From: Balneola sp.
GTDB lineage: Bacteria; Bacteroidota; Rhodothermia; Balneolales; Balneolaceae
NCBI GenBank assembly: GCA_002720745.1
Contig: PBJO01000001.1
Location: 48,038 to 90,262, forward strand
Direction: 5' to 3'
DNA: 42,225 nucleotides
Part shown: positions 9,107 to 18,191 of the stretch, piece by piece
Layout: each line of letters begins with the position of its first letter
Position numbering within the stretch: the first letter of the stretch is position 1
The notes under the pieces: model-generated
Told to the model about the DNA's origin: nothing
Database searches by the model: none
What the model saw: the letters and a program-made list of their open reading frames with translations, nothing else
Position numbers and translations under genes: made by a program

Positions 9107-10246
9107 TTAGTCGAGTGCAAATACGGGGTCTGTTGAATTAACCACATTAATTCGAACTCGATCATTCAAAAATGCCGAGCCAATGGTAATGATTTCATCT
9201 CCCGGCACCAAACCTCGTTTAATTACAACTTCGGTTTTGAAGGATGGCCCTAGTTCCACTTTTCGTTCAAGTGCAATGTCTTTACCCTCAGAGTTAGTCC
9301 CCTTGATATACATCACATACCCATCTCCCTTGGAGTAGACAAATTCTTCACTAACTACTACTGCCTGATTCAGGCTTAGTGTATTAAGTCGTAAATTGGC
9401 AATCATATCAACCTTATAATAAGTTTTTCCACTAGGAAGTCGGATATCTATTTTAAAGGTTCGATTCGATGGATCGATACTATTTGCCACGTATACAATA
9501 TTTCCTGCTAAAGTATCTTGTACTTGTGTATCAAACCATACATCGACCTGATCGCCTAACTCAACTACATTGGCATACCGAGCTGGTACTCCTGCAGAAA
9601 TCACAAATTGATCGGCACCAATTAATCTTATAGCAGGCATTCCTGGTCCAACCATTTCACCCTCTTCTACAAAAATTGTCTCTACAACTCCAGTAAAAGG
9701 CGCGATTATTTCCGTATTCTCGAGATCCACTGCCAATGAGGAAAGAGCTGATTTATTTTGATCATATGCATATTTAGCGTTCAAATAATCAATTTCAGAA
9801 CCTATATTTTCTTCTTCATAAAGTGTTTGAATTCGCTTCCATGTTGTTTCAGATTGTGCTACCATTGCCTCTAAACGGGCAACCTCTTGGCTTAATTTTG
9901 CGTCATCAATTCGTAATATAGTTTGACCTTTTTGCACTTGCTGTCCTTCACTAACGACATGCATAGATACTTTTCCGCTTACTTCAGCAGATAGTTGCAC
10001 ATCGTCTGAGGTTTCGACTGTACCAACTAAACGCAAAAAGCTATTAAATGGCTCTAAAAAGAGTACTTCGGTTTCAACATTCACCATTTTGATCAGCTCT
10101 TCTGGTTCGGAACTTTCCATTTCGTTGGAGGAGCAATTATAGAGAGTTAAAGAGAATACTAATACTACAAATAGCATACTCCACCAAGTAAATGAGCTTG
10201 GACTTTGAAATACATTCTTAATTGGGTTTCTGAAAGATGAGTTCAT
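9107..10246 (-). CDS. RND pump periplasmic adaptor (membrane fusion protein), lipoprotein
   Basis: A 379-residue adaptor linking the RND pump to TolC. The long N-terminus contains a hydrophobic helix (about 22-37) ending in TLYNC; Cys38 is the likely lipidation site. Residues about 75-105 and 175-215 are the split biotinyl-lipoyl half-motifs (VSGKVSMHVVSEGQQVQKGQ and IIAPFTGVVETIFVEEGEMV). They flank a short alpha-hairpin of about 60 residues; the beta-barrel and membrane-proximal domains follow. The gene is 113 bp after the tolC stop and 23 bp before the pump gene. Overall length and domain order are typical. Confidence 0.93.
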   Translation of the reverse strand: MNSSFRNPIKNVFQSPSSFTWWSMLFVVLVFSLTLYNCSSNEMESSEPEELIKMVNVETEVLFLEPFNSFLRLVGTVETSDDVQLSAEVSGKVSMHVVSEGQQVQKGQTILRIDDAKLSQEVARLEAMVAQSETTWKRIQTLYEEENIGSEIDYLNAKYAYDQNKSALSSLAVDLENTEIIAPFTGVVETIFVEEGEMVGPGMPAIRLIGADQFVISAGVPARYANVVELGDQVDVWFDTQVQDTLAGNIVYVANSIDPSNRTFKIDIRLPSGKTYYKVDMIANLRLNTLSLNQAVVVSEEFVYSKGDGYVMYIKGTNSEGKDIALERKVELGPSFKTEVVIKRGLVPGDEIITIGSAFLNDRVRINVVNSTDPVFALD

Positions 10247-10359
10247 GAGTTATTAAGCAGTGATTGTGTTACTGGAATTTTTTAAGTGCTTTATCATAAT
10301 ATCTTGAAAATATATTAGGCTAGCATACATATTATTGGGTTCGAAGTGTCTATAAAAAA

Positions 10360-11853
10360 TTAATCAATAAGGGGTACTCTGCCGATAGCTAAATCATAGC
10401 TAGCTTTTGCTAATAAGTAATTAAACACGGTCTGGGCGTAATTTAGTTCAGCTTCCCTTACTTGTAATAATGCTTCGGTCAGTTCGAGCGTCGATCCTAG
10501 ACCATTATCTAGTCGAATTTGAGTTCTGTTGTAGCCCTCAATAGCTTGCTCAATAGCTTCCTTTCTAGCCTTGGCTATTTGAAAAGACTCATATATTTGT
10601 TCTATGGCAGACTGCACTTGGTGTGAGGCATTCTCCTGAGCCTGTAGCTGCTGGAGCAGTAAATCCTTTTTTGAAATTTGTACCCGCTGTAGATTGGATA
10701 TTCGCTCCCAACCAGAAAATAATGGCATACTTACACGCAAACCAATGGTTTGAAAACGTGCACTATTCTCAAAAAAAGTAGGTGAACCTGGTTCTGCTGC
10801 AGACCATTGCAAATTGTAGTTTGCGGTAATAACTGGAAGTAAACGAGCTTTCTCTGCTTGAATTTCTTTATCTTTTAAGTTTAAAGAAGCCTGTAACAGC
10901 CGTAAATCACCTCTTTGTTGGCTCAGATCTAGGCCATCACCAACTTGTTGGCTTGGCAATTGGGTCATTCGATCAACTTTTTTAATCCCCGAATTCTCTG
11001 GACTAAATGCTTGCTCGCTGTAAATATCAAACTGGTTTAAGTCGCCCTTTAACCCATACTCTAATTGAACAGGAATCCCTATTATCAATGCTAATTCACG
11101 CTTAGCTTCCGCTATATCATACTCTGCTTGGATTAGAGATGGCCGTAAATTACTTAATTGAACGTCTAGCCGCATAACATCATAGTCATCCAAAAAACCC
11201 AACTCGGCTCTTTTTTTATTTTGAGATAAATTTTCTTCTAGACGACCAATTTGAGCAGCTTGCAAACGTGCAACCTCTTGTCTTATGAGTACTTGGTAGT
11301 ATGCTTGTCGAGCCTGAGTGACTACATTTTGCGCTGTAGCTCTATAATTTTCAGTTTGAACTGTTCTAAAAATAGTCGCTGTACTAACCCCTACCAATGC
11401 TGGACCTTCAAATATATTTTGTTCTACTGTGAAACCACCTTGCCAATTGTTATCTGTTCCAAATGCAATAGGTACCAATTTATTAGGGTCACCATTTGGA
11501 TCAAATACCGATTCAGGGATAAAATTAACGGGTGTCTCCACATTTCGCGTATAATTCATGGACGTTGAGATATCAGGTAACACATTAGAGTAAGCAATAA
11601 ACACCAACCGCTCTGCATCTTCAACGGATAAAACTGCACGACGTAAACCTGGATTATTGGCTAGAGCTATCGTCAATATATCCTCTAAATCCCACTGCGT
11701 ATCGCTGAAATTTTTGTAAACGGATAGAGTGTCAGTCTGTGCATTAACCATGCTGCTGAAAATAGTCCCTAAGAGCACAAACAGACTTAGTAAAGTGAAA
11801 CTTGAGATTTTCGGGGTCACTGTTGACGTAATTATTCGTTTAATTGAATTCAT
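10360..11853 (-). CDS. TolC-family outer-membrane efflux protein
   Basis: A 497-residue outer-membrane channel. The signal peptide covers residues about 1-38, with likely cleavage after VNA in MVNAQTD. Two repeats of the outer membrane efflux domain follow. The first contains LEDILTIALANNPGLRRA near residues 56-73, and the second contains LDNGLGSTLELTEALLQVREAELNYAQ near 453-479. Long Gln/Ala/Glu-rich helices form the expected periplasmic tunnel. It lies 50 bp downstream of the tetR stop and upstream of the adaptor and pump, giving a full tripartite exporter in one transcription unit. Confidence 0.93.
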   Translation of the reverse strand: MNSIKRIITSTVTPKISSFTLLSLFVLLGTIFSSMVNAQTDTLSVYKNFSDTQWDLEDILTIALANNPGLRRAVLSVEDAERLVFIAYSNVLPDISTSMNYTRNVETPVNFIPESVFDPNGDPNKLVPIAFGTDNNWQGGFTVEQNIFEGPALVGVSTATIFRTVQTENYRATAQNVVTQARQAYYQVLIRQEVARLQAAQIGRLEENLSQNKKRAELGFLDDYDVMRLDVQLSNLRPSLIQAEYDIAEAKRELALIIGIPVQLEYGLKGDLNQFDIYSEQAFSPENSGIKKVDRMTQLPSQQVGDGLDLSQQRGDLRLLQASLNLKDKEIQAEKARLLPVITANYNLQWSAAEPGSPTFFENSARFQTIGLRVSMPLFSGWERISNLQRVQISKKDLLLQQLQAQENASHQVQSAIEQIYESFQIAKARKEAIEQAIEGYNRTQIRLDNGLGSTLELTEALLQVREAELNYAQTVFNYLLAKASYDLAIGRVPLID

Positions 11854-11903
11854 GAAAAAAATCTATTGTCCTGTTAGTAAAATTGAGCGTGAGTATTTAT
11901 TCT

Positions 11904-12560
11904 TTATGAATCAACAGCTATGCCACATCCGAGTGTGTACATGTAAGCATTAAAAAGTTCATTCTCTTGCATCCCTATATGTTCTAAAAGCTTAAAGTGT
12001 TCATAGTTTCGATGCATGTGACCTATTGTCAGCACACCATGCGAGGTTGACCAAAATAAAAGGGCAAGTTGTTCGGCAGGGAAATCATTCTTTATTGAAC
12101 CGTCATGACTCGCTCTTTGTATGGCCTCAACCACTAGCCGGAAACCCTCTTGTCTATTTTTTATACATAGTTCTAAATAATCACTTTCACCATCGATCTC
12201 AGAGGAACTAAGATTATCCAAAAATTTCATTGAACTGCAATACTGAGAATGATCTTTCACATAATTTAAGTAACGCTCTCCCAATTCTCGAACCAACAAA
12301 AGCCCTTTTCTCTTTGATTCGAGTACTTCCTTGAATGATTCATTAAGCAGATGAGTTGGCCGGTAACAGATGCCTAATACCAAATCATTCTTATTTTGAA
12401 AGTACTGATAAAGTGAACCCTTATTTACCTCCGCTTTCTCTGCAGCATCTTCCACACTTAAATGATCTAAACCCTTCTCTAAAAGAATAAATTCAGCAGC
12501 ATCTAGCAAGTTACTACGCTTTCGCTCTTTCTCTCGAACTCTACGTTCTGTAACTCCCAT
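11904..12560 (-). CDS. TetR-family transcriptional regulator
   Basis: A 218-residue one-component repressor. The N-terminal helix-turn-helix spans about residues 18-62: LLDAAEFILLEKGLDHLSVED, then AEKAEVNKGSLYQYFQNKNDL, the classic TetR recognition segment. The C-terminal ligand-binding region is not diagnostic. It is the first gene of the leftward efflux block and ends 50 bp before tolC, so it most likely controls that block together with its own synthesis. The operator is expected in the 384-bp region upstream. The inducer is unknown. Confidence 0.93.
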   Translation of the reverse strand: MGVTERRVREKERKRSNLLDAAEFILLEKGLDHLSVEDAAEKAEVNKGSLYQYFQNKNDLVLGICYRPTHLLNESFKEVLESKRKGLLLVRELGERYLNYVKDHSQYCSSMKFLDNLSSSEIDGESDYLELCIKNRQEGFRLVVEAIQRASHDGSIKNDFPAEQLALLFWSTSHGVLTIGHMHRNYEHFKLLEHIGMQENELFNAYMYTLGCGIAVDS

Positions 12561-12944
12561 AAGGAAAATAATTAATAAAACAGGATTTTTAAATATGTTG
12601 ATAGATCATCTTCCGACTGCACAAAATCTAATATGTATGAACAACTAACTGAAGTATAACCTGTATGCATATTATTTTGTTATGATGTATAGATTTAAAG
12701 GATATACTCAACTAAAAAATGAACACGTGTCAATAAATAACCTAGATTTAAAAAATACGAACTTTCTAAAGTGGGTCAAATAATATTTTCAAGTTTTTTT
12801 TGAACTCAACAATTAATACTAGAAATTTAGCGGTCTTTATTTCATTCGTTTATGATATGACTTTATTTCACCATGCAACAACCCGCCAAGCTGAGCAAAA
12901 AGGCTAAAAGATCTACCTTAAAATAATTATTTGAATGGCCAACT
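12561..12944. promoter_or_regulatory. Divergent intergenic region between tetR and an EamA gene
   Basis: This 384-bp AT-rich stretch separates the leftward tetR-tolC-RND block from the rightward EamA gene and must hold both promoters. I see an imperfect inverted repeat at 12630-12639 and 12664-12673 (8 of 10 positions, 24-base spacer) and a perfect 8-bp palindrome ACACGTGT at 12723-12730. Either could be a regulator site, but neither is proven. There is no small gene that I can support. Confidence 0.5.
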
Positions 12945-13823
12945 ATGATTTTGAAAAAATATATCCCCGATGTCCTACTCATTTTTATCGCTATCATTTG
13001 GGCATTGAATTTCAGCGTAGTAAAGGTAAGTCTTCAGGAAATCGATGCATTAAGTTTTAACGCCTTGCGATATATATTGGCTGCAGTATTACTTGGGTAC
13101 ACCGCACGAACTAGGGGGTATTCCTTAAAAGTTGACCGTGAGGATTTTTGGCCTCTAGTTGGTATCGCCTTAGTAGGCAATGTGTTGTATCAACTATTCT
13201 TTATAATTGGTGTCGATTATACCTATTCTGCTAATTCTGCAGTTATTCTAGGTACTATTCCAGTTTGGGTAGCTCTACTATCTCACTTATTCACTGATGA
13301 AAAATTAACTCGCTATAAGGCTATTGGAATTGGTCTAGCTTTCACTGGCATTGTACTCATTGTAACAGGATCAAAAGCAGGTATTTCAATCGCTTCAAAG
13401 ACTTTTTTAGGTGACTTGATCATCTTATGTGCGGCTATTTCCTGGGGCATTTACACTATTATGGCTAAGCGTTATCTCAAGAAATATCCCAGCATACAAT
13501 TCACGGGGGTTATGTCTCTGATTGGAATGGTTTTTTTATTTATTATTGGACTACCCAGCCTGACACAAGTTAATTGGGCAGGCGTTTCACTGAAAGGTTG
13601 GGGAGGACTCTTTTTTAGCGGGCTACTCTCCATCGGCTTGGCTTACTTAATTTGGAATGATAGTGTATCTAAGATTGGGGCTGTACGTACAGCCGCTTAC
13701 CAGAACTTAGTTCCTGTACTTGGTTTGTTATTTGGGGTTATATTGTTACAAGAAGCTTTAACCCCACAACAATATTCTGGCTCCACATTGGTTATTATTG
13801 GCATTATTTTTTCGCGATTTTAA
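12945..13823 (+). CDS. EamA/DMT-superfamily transporter
   Basis: A 292-residue inner-membrane protein with about ten helices in two EamA repeats. The N-terminus reads IAIIWALNFSVVKVSLQEIDALSF near residues 17-40, followed by FNALRYILAAVLLGY and YTYSANSAVILGTIPVWVALLSHLF. The second repeat carries SWGIYTIMAKRYLKK and YQNLVPVLGLLFGVILLQEALTP, the latter typical of the family end. Substrate is unknown. It is 60 bp upstream of the polysaccharide export gene on the same strand and could share its transcript, but a link to polysaccharide is not evident from the protein itself. Confidence 0.9.
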   Translation: MILKKYIPDVLLIFIAIIWALNFSVVKVSLQEIDALSFNALRYILAAVLLGYTARTRGYSLKVDREDFWPLVGIALVGNVLYQLFFIIGVDYTYSANSAVILGTIPVWVALLSHLFTDEKLTRYKAIGIGLAFTGIVLIVTGSKAGISIASKTFLGDLIILCAAISWGIYTIMAKRYLKKYPSIQFTGVMSLIGMVFLFIIGLPSLTQVNWAGVSLKGWGGLFFSGLLSIGLAYLIWNDSVSKIGAVRTAAYQNLVPVLGLLFGVILLQEALTPQQYSGSTLVIIGIIFSRF

Positions 13824-13883
13824 TTGTACGTACTTCTATCTAAGTTGTATATTAAAAATAAGTTCTACTGATAAAAGTTCTGT

Positions 13884-15713
13884 ATGCATTCATTATATAA
13901 TCACGTTTCAAAGCTCTCATTTATTTGGCAGTTGTTTTTGGTGTACATCTTGGGTATCGTCATCTTTTCCGATATTACATATGCTCAAAATAATAGTGAA
14001 CAAAATCGCATAAACTACAGAAGCGAGTACGCAAACAAATACTATGTAGATGAAGCTGGACTTCAATTGGCGGTCAATGCTACTCCCCTTGATAATTTTA
14101 TTGACCCTAATACCTATGAATTAGGGCCATATGATGTTATTAGTTTGCAGGGTATTGGACTAACTGAATTCAGCTATCGAGCAGTATTAGTTAATGCTTT
14201 AGGTGATATTATAATCCCCATAGCTGGTAAAATTAACCTAAAGGGTCTTACATTTTCTGATGCTGAAGCTAAAGTTAAAGAACATTTTTCCACTTATGTA
14301 TTAGATACTGAAGTCTTTTTAACCCTCGATCGACCAAGACCAGTAAATATTCACGTAGGAGGTAATATACCTAATCCAGGTCGCTATGTAGTTCCTGCAG
14401 GCACACGATATGACGCCCTGATTTCCGGATTCGAAATAGGAGGAGATATTATTTCGCCTCTGGTTAATGTGGAGAACAGTCAACAAATCATATCAACCCG
14501 CCAAACTATTTCTGGTATTAATTTTGACCGTCTTTCTGCCACTCAAAGCGAGGAGGGTGAAATTTCAGACTCACGATTTAGGCAATTGGCTCAAAAGTAC
14601 GATATGCGATATATCAAGGTCAGCTCAAAAGATGGTTCCATTCACTACATCGATTTACATGCGTATTTTAACTCTGGCCAGCAGAGTTTTGCACCCTATA
14701 TAACCGATGGCGATCAAGTCACTTTTATCGACCATTCCTTCGATCGCCCAACAATTAGCATTTCAGGAGCTGTGAATACCCCATTTTCTGGAAGCTATCG
14801 TAGCGATGATACCTTCGAGAAATTATTACTTATAGCTGGTGGATACCACCCTCAGGCAGATTCTTCTGAACTTATTCGAGTATACGAACAAAATGGTGAA
14901 AAAATCCGTGAAAAAATTTCTTTAAGCTCCACTAATCTTACAGATAAGCTCATGAGTGGGGATCAATTAATTATACCTTATAAAAAAACAGACCGAAATA
15001 AAGGAAATGTACAAATCGAGGGCATGGTTGCTATTCCGGGGATTTACTCCATTGAAAATGGGAAAACAAATTTATATGAACTACTCAGGACAGCTGGAGG
15101 TTTGAAAGATAATGCACTTGCTTCAGCGGCCTATCTTATTCGGGAATCTGCCAATCAACGGGGAGTCGCTTCGGTAACAGATATTAACATGACGCTGCTC
15201 AGTAAAAGCTATGATCAGTTTTTAGAGGGTTTTGACTACCTAGAATTAGAAGAGATTCTATCTGCCAATCGTATGGCAATTGATTTGACCAATGAGCTAA
15301 TAATGACGGAGATTTCTCTTCAAGATGGAGACCGTATCTATGTTCCGAAAGATGACCAAAGTATTCGGATCATGGGTCAGGTAAATAATCCTGGTTTTTA
15401 TACTTATAAAACAGATCAGAGTGTAAATGGATATATTCAAAGAGCAAACGGTATGACCATTGCTGCCGATAAAGAGCGTATTTTCATTATAAAAGCTGGT
15501 AGTAGAAGTTGGTATTACCCAGACAAAACAACTCTTAAATCCGGTGATATTATTTTTGTTGACCGCATTCCTCTGCAAGATGCGCGTTCAGGGTTGCAGA
15601 ATCAAATAAATATAGAAACACTAAAGAATCGAAGAGTCCAATTAATAATGAGTGGTGTAGGGGCACTTACGAGCATAATTACAGCATATGTGGCGGTAAG
15701 ACGGCTAAATTAA
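13884..15713 (+). CDS. Polysaccharide export protein, Wza-like with multiple SLBB domains
   Basis: A 609-residue envelope protein likely to form the polysaccharide export channel or its periplasmic part. A signal peptide spans about residues 1-35 (hydrophobic 12-30, likely cleavage in TYAQNN). The polysaccharide-export domain covers about 77-150: YELGPYDVISLQGIG, then DIIIPIAGKINLKGLTFSDAE. SLBB-type repeats follow at about 153-185, 287-340, 373-420 and 494-540, each with a G-x-V-x-x-P-G core (GGNIPNPGRY, GAVNTPFSGSY, GMVAIPGIYS, GQVNNPGFYT). A final hydrophobic helix (about 588-605) may cross the outer or inner membrane. No lipobox Cys is seen, unlike E. coli Wza. It is 36 bp upstream of a GT4. 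Confidence 0.9.
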   Translation: MHSLYNHVSKLSFIWQLFLVYILGIVIFSDITYAQNNSEQNRINYRSEYANKYYVDEAGLQLAVNATPLDNFIDPNTYELGPYDVISLQGIGLTEFSYRAVLVNALGDIIIPIAGKINLKGLTFSDAEAKVKEHFSTYVLDTEVFLTLDRPRPVNIHVGGNIPNPGRYVVPAGTRYDALISGFEIGGDIISPLVNVENSQQIISTRQTISGINFDRLSATQSEEGEISDSRFRQLAQKYDMRYIKVSSKDGSIHYIDLHAYFNSGQQSFAPYITDGDQVTFIDHSFDRPTISISGAVNTPFSGSYRSDDTFEKLLLIAGGYHPQADSSELIRVYEQNGEKIREKISLSSTNLTDKLMSGDQLIIPYKKTDRNKGNVQIEGMVAIPGIYSIENGKTNLYELLRTAGGLKDNALASAAYLIRESANQRGVASVTDINMTLLSKSYDQFLEGFDYLELEEILSANRMAIDLTNELIMTEISLQDGDRIYVPKDDQSIRIMGQVNNPGFYTYKTDQSVNGYIQRANGMTIAADKERIFIIKAGSRSWYYPDKTTLKSGDIIFVDRIPLQDARSGLQNQINIETLKNRRVQLIMSGVGALTSIITAYVAVRRLN

Positions 15714-15749
15714 TCGTCCAAAAATATAAGTATAAATAAAACTGAAAAG

Positions 15750-16976
15750 ATGCTAAAAATAGGGTTAATAACGCATCTGTTTCCCTCAGTACATGACCCG
15801 CATAGAGGGAAATTTATGTATGATCAATACAGAGCGATAAGAGCTGTTCCGGATATGAAGCTGAGGCTAATCGTACCTACTCCCCGTTCTATTCCTGGGA
15901 CTCAAAGGTGGAAAACGAATCAATCTCCCTTGCATCAAGTAGCCCCCACCGATGAGCGTGTACCATATACATCCCTTCCAAATCGTAGCAAGCCTTTGTT
16001 TATACAAAAAAATATATCCAACGCACTAATCAAGAAGTTAGCACTGGAAAAACCTGATTTATTGCACATACACTGGCTCTATCCAAATGGTTTAGCCATA
16101 CCTAAACTAAAAAAACTTGGTTACCCTATTATACTAACAGTACATGGTAGCGACTGGTATAAAAGTTTAAGTTATATGGATCTTAAACCTTTACTTTTCG
16201 ACGCGCTTAATCAAGTAGATTACATTTTATGTTCTGGTCCTAAATTAAAGAATGATATTCTAGAAGAACTACCGGAGCTCGAAAGCAAGATTGAAGTGAT
16301 ATATAACTTCATTGATACTCAAATCTATACAGTTCCCTCTGCTTTTGAAAGTCTGCGTGCTATGGAACAACTAGAGTGGAAAGACCAACAAAATCACGCG
16401 TTATGCGTGGCTAATATTCGGCATGAAAAAGGTATTGATATACTAATTGATGCATTAAAACACCTACAAAAAAATAATGACTTTAAGGAGTTAAATCAGG
16501 GTCAACAGCTCTTGGTTCATATTATAGGTAAGAAAGAAGCTGGAAAATACCTAGATTCAATACAGAAAAAATTAGATGAAGACCCTTCCATACCTGTCAT
16601 CCTGCACGACCCTGTTTCACCAAATGATCTTAAAGGATTCTATCAAGCATCCGATTTTTTCATTCTTCCGAGTCGTAGTGAAGGCTTTAATGTTTCCCTT
16701 TTAGAAGCTAGCTCATGTGGTCTTCCCATTGTTGCCACAAAAGTTGGGGGAAATGACCTAGTAGTACGAACACATCACACTGGAAAGTTAGTCAAACCTG
16801 GGAACTCTGAAGCATTAGCTCAGGCAATCCTACATGTGTGTAGCCGTTTAGATACATATAAAAAAGAAACTATTAGAGATAGAATAGTGAATTCGTATGA
16901 TCTAAACGTACTAACGAAAAAACTACAATCGCTATATTCGCGACTGATCGGTGAATTTAGACAAGCTAAAAATTAA
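15750..16976 (+). CDS. GT4-family glycosyltransferase
   Basis: A 408-residue GT-B fold enzyme that likely transfers a sugar from a nucleotide donor onto the growing lipid-linked polysaccharide unit at the inner face of the cytoplasmic membrane. The N-terminal half has GLITHLFPSVHDPHRGKFMYD and LLHIHWLYPNGLAIPKL, with LTVHGSDWY. The donor-binding half carries the E-x7-E motif in SEGFNVSLLEASSCGLPIVAT, around residue 311. Donor and acceptor are unknown. Its last 45 bp overlap the 3' end of the Wzy-like gene on the other strand. Confidence 0.92.
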   Translation: MLKIGLITHLFPSVHDPHRGKFMYDQYRAIRAVPDMKLRLIVPTPRSIPGTQRWKTNQSPLHQVAPTDERVPYTSLPNRSKPLFIQKNISNALIKKLALEKPDLLHIHWLYPNGLAIPKLKKLGYPIILTVHGSDWYKSLSYMDLKPLLFDALNQVDYILCSGPKLKNDILEELPELESKIEVIYNFIDTQIYTVPSAFESLRAMEQLEWKDQQNHALCVANIRHEKGIDILIDALKHLQKNNDFKELNQGQQLLVHIIGKKEAGKYLDSIQKKLDEDPSIPVILHDPVSPNDLKGFYQASDFFILPSRSEGFNVSLLEASSCGLPIVATKVGGNDLVVRTHHTGKLVKPGNSEALAQAILHVCSRLDTYKKETIRDRIVNSYDLNVLTKKLQSLYSRLIGEFRQAKN

Positions 16977-18188
16977 CGCGACTAAAATCATAAAAAGGCT
17001 ATTCAACATTAACCCACTAATAAATTGAGCAAATATTATATAAGATACAAAACTAGCCAAAAATCCTAGTCCTACCGCCTGAATCCAAGGATTTTCATGA
17101 ATACTCCTAAACCATTGCATACTCTCTAAGGCCTGTCTAAATATTAAATACATTATTAGAACGAACAATAAAAAACCTAACAATCCTAGTTCAGCAAAGA
17201 CCATGTAAAAGTCATTATGCGGCTCAAAAATCCATTGCGTTTCTTGAGGAGGATATAAATACTGAAAGTAAGTTGAAAAACCTTGGAACCCCACACCAAG
17301 CAAATAACTATCTGCTATCATGGTTAAGGCTCCCATCGCCAAGACTACTCTAAACTTAGTAGAATCATCCCCCCCACCCACAAATAACCCGACTATACGA
17401 TCCCATAGAGATAAAATCAAATTTTGAACCGTTGGGCTAATCAAAAAAACGACAAACAATGCAATTGCACAATATATTAGTATAGGATTCTTCCTCTGGT
17501 ATAGCTGTATAGTTAATATACCAACGAACAGTGAAATCCAGGCGGATCTTGAATAGGTAAGTAGTACAGATGCCAACATTACTCCTGCAAATCCGAACAA
17601 TACCAAACGAAACCACCTATTTATGGTAGTCCCCATCCAAGCCACGCAAATTAGAATAGGGGTAAAAAAGTTACTTGCAAACATATTAGGATCATTTTCA
17701 GCCCCAGTTGAACGGATAATTCGCACCCCTTGCTTCAAGTAATTAAAGGCTAAAATTTCAGGATTGGCATAGATTTGGTATAAATTGATCAGAGCAACTA
17801 TGACTCCACTACCAATAAAGGCATAGACCCCTATTTTAAGATGCTGGGTTTTTTGAATAATGTTATAAATAAAATAGGTCATCCCTAGCAGAACCGAAAA
17901 ACGGATTGCATAAAAAACCGCTTGTTGGCGTTCAGGTGTATAAACACAGGATAAAAAAATAAGTCCCAAAAATAAGGCATACCACTTCTCCATCCCGTAT
18001 AATTCAAAACTTGAATCAACATTCAAAAATTTAAGGAGTATAAAGCCGCCGATCGACCCAGCAAGTGCTAATTGAAATAGGGTAATTGGTATAACACTTT
18101 GTTCCGCTAAATAGAACAAACCTGAAGCGTAAGCCCCAGCAATTAATGGTGCTACAAATAAAAAACTATGTATATTTCGATAAATCAA
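16932..18188 (-). CDS. O-antigen polymerase/ligase family membrane protein (Wzy_C type)
   Basis: A 418-residue multi-pass membrane protein with about ten to eleven helices. A periplasmic loop around residues 300-330 ends in PHNDFYMVFAELGLLG, which fits the H-N-x-x-x-x-x-x-E-x-G signature of Wzy/WaaL family proteins. YSRSAWISLFVGILT near 208-222 carries the conserved small-residue Arg motif. It most likely polymerises repeat units together with the Wzz-like protein 3 bp upstream; a ligase role cannot be excluded. It is the last gene of the leftward arm, and its 3' end overlaps that of the converging GT4 gene by 45 bp. Confidence 0.88.
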   Translation of the reverse strand: MIYRNIHSFLFVAPLIAGAYASGLFYLAEQSVIPITLFQLALAGSIGGFILLKFLNVDSSFELYGMEKWYALFLGLIFLSCVYTPERQQAVFYAIRFSVLLGMTYFIYNIIQKTQHLKIGVYAFIGSGVIVALINLYQIYANPEILAFNYLKQGVRIIRSTGAENDPNMFASNFFTPILICVAWMGTTINRWFRLVLFGFAGVMLASVLLTYSRSAWISLFVGILTIQLYQRKNPILIYCAIALFVVFLISPTVQNLILSLWDRIVGLFVGGGDDSTKFRVVLAMGALTMIADSYLLGVGFQGFSTYFQYLYPPQETQWIFEPHNDFYMVFAELGLLGFLLFVLIMYLIFRQALESMQWFRSIHENPWIQAVGLGFLASFVSYIIFAQFISGLMLNSLFMILVALIFSLSKFTDQSRI

Positions 18189-18191
18189 TAC

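Noticed and set aside
13798-14013. 71-codon frame bridging the EamA end and the polysaccharide export gene start
   Set aside because: It overlaps both real genes out of frame and has a Cys/Phe/Ser-rich composition with no signal or motif that I trust.
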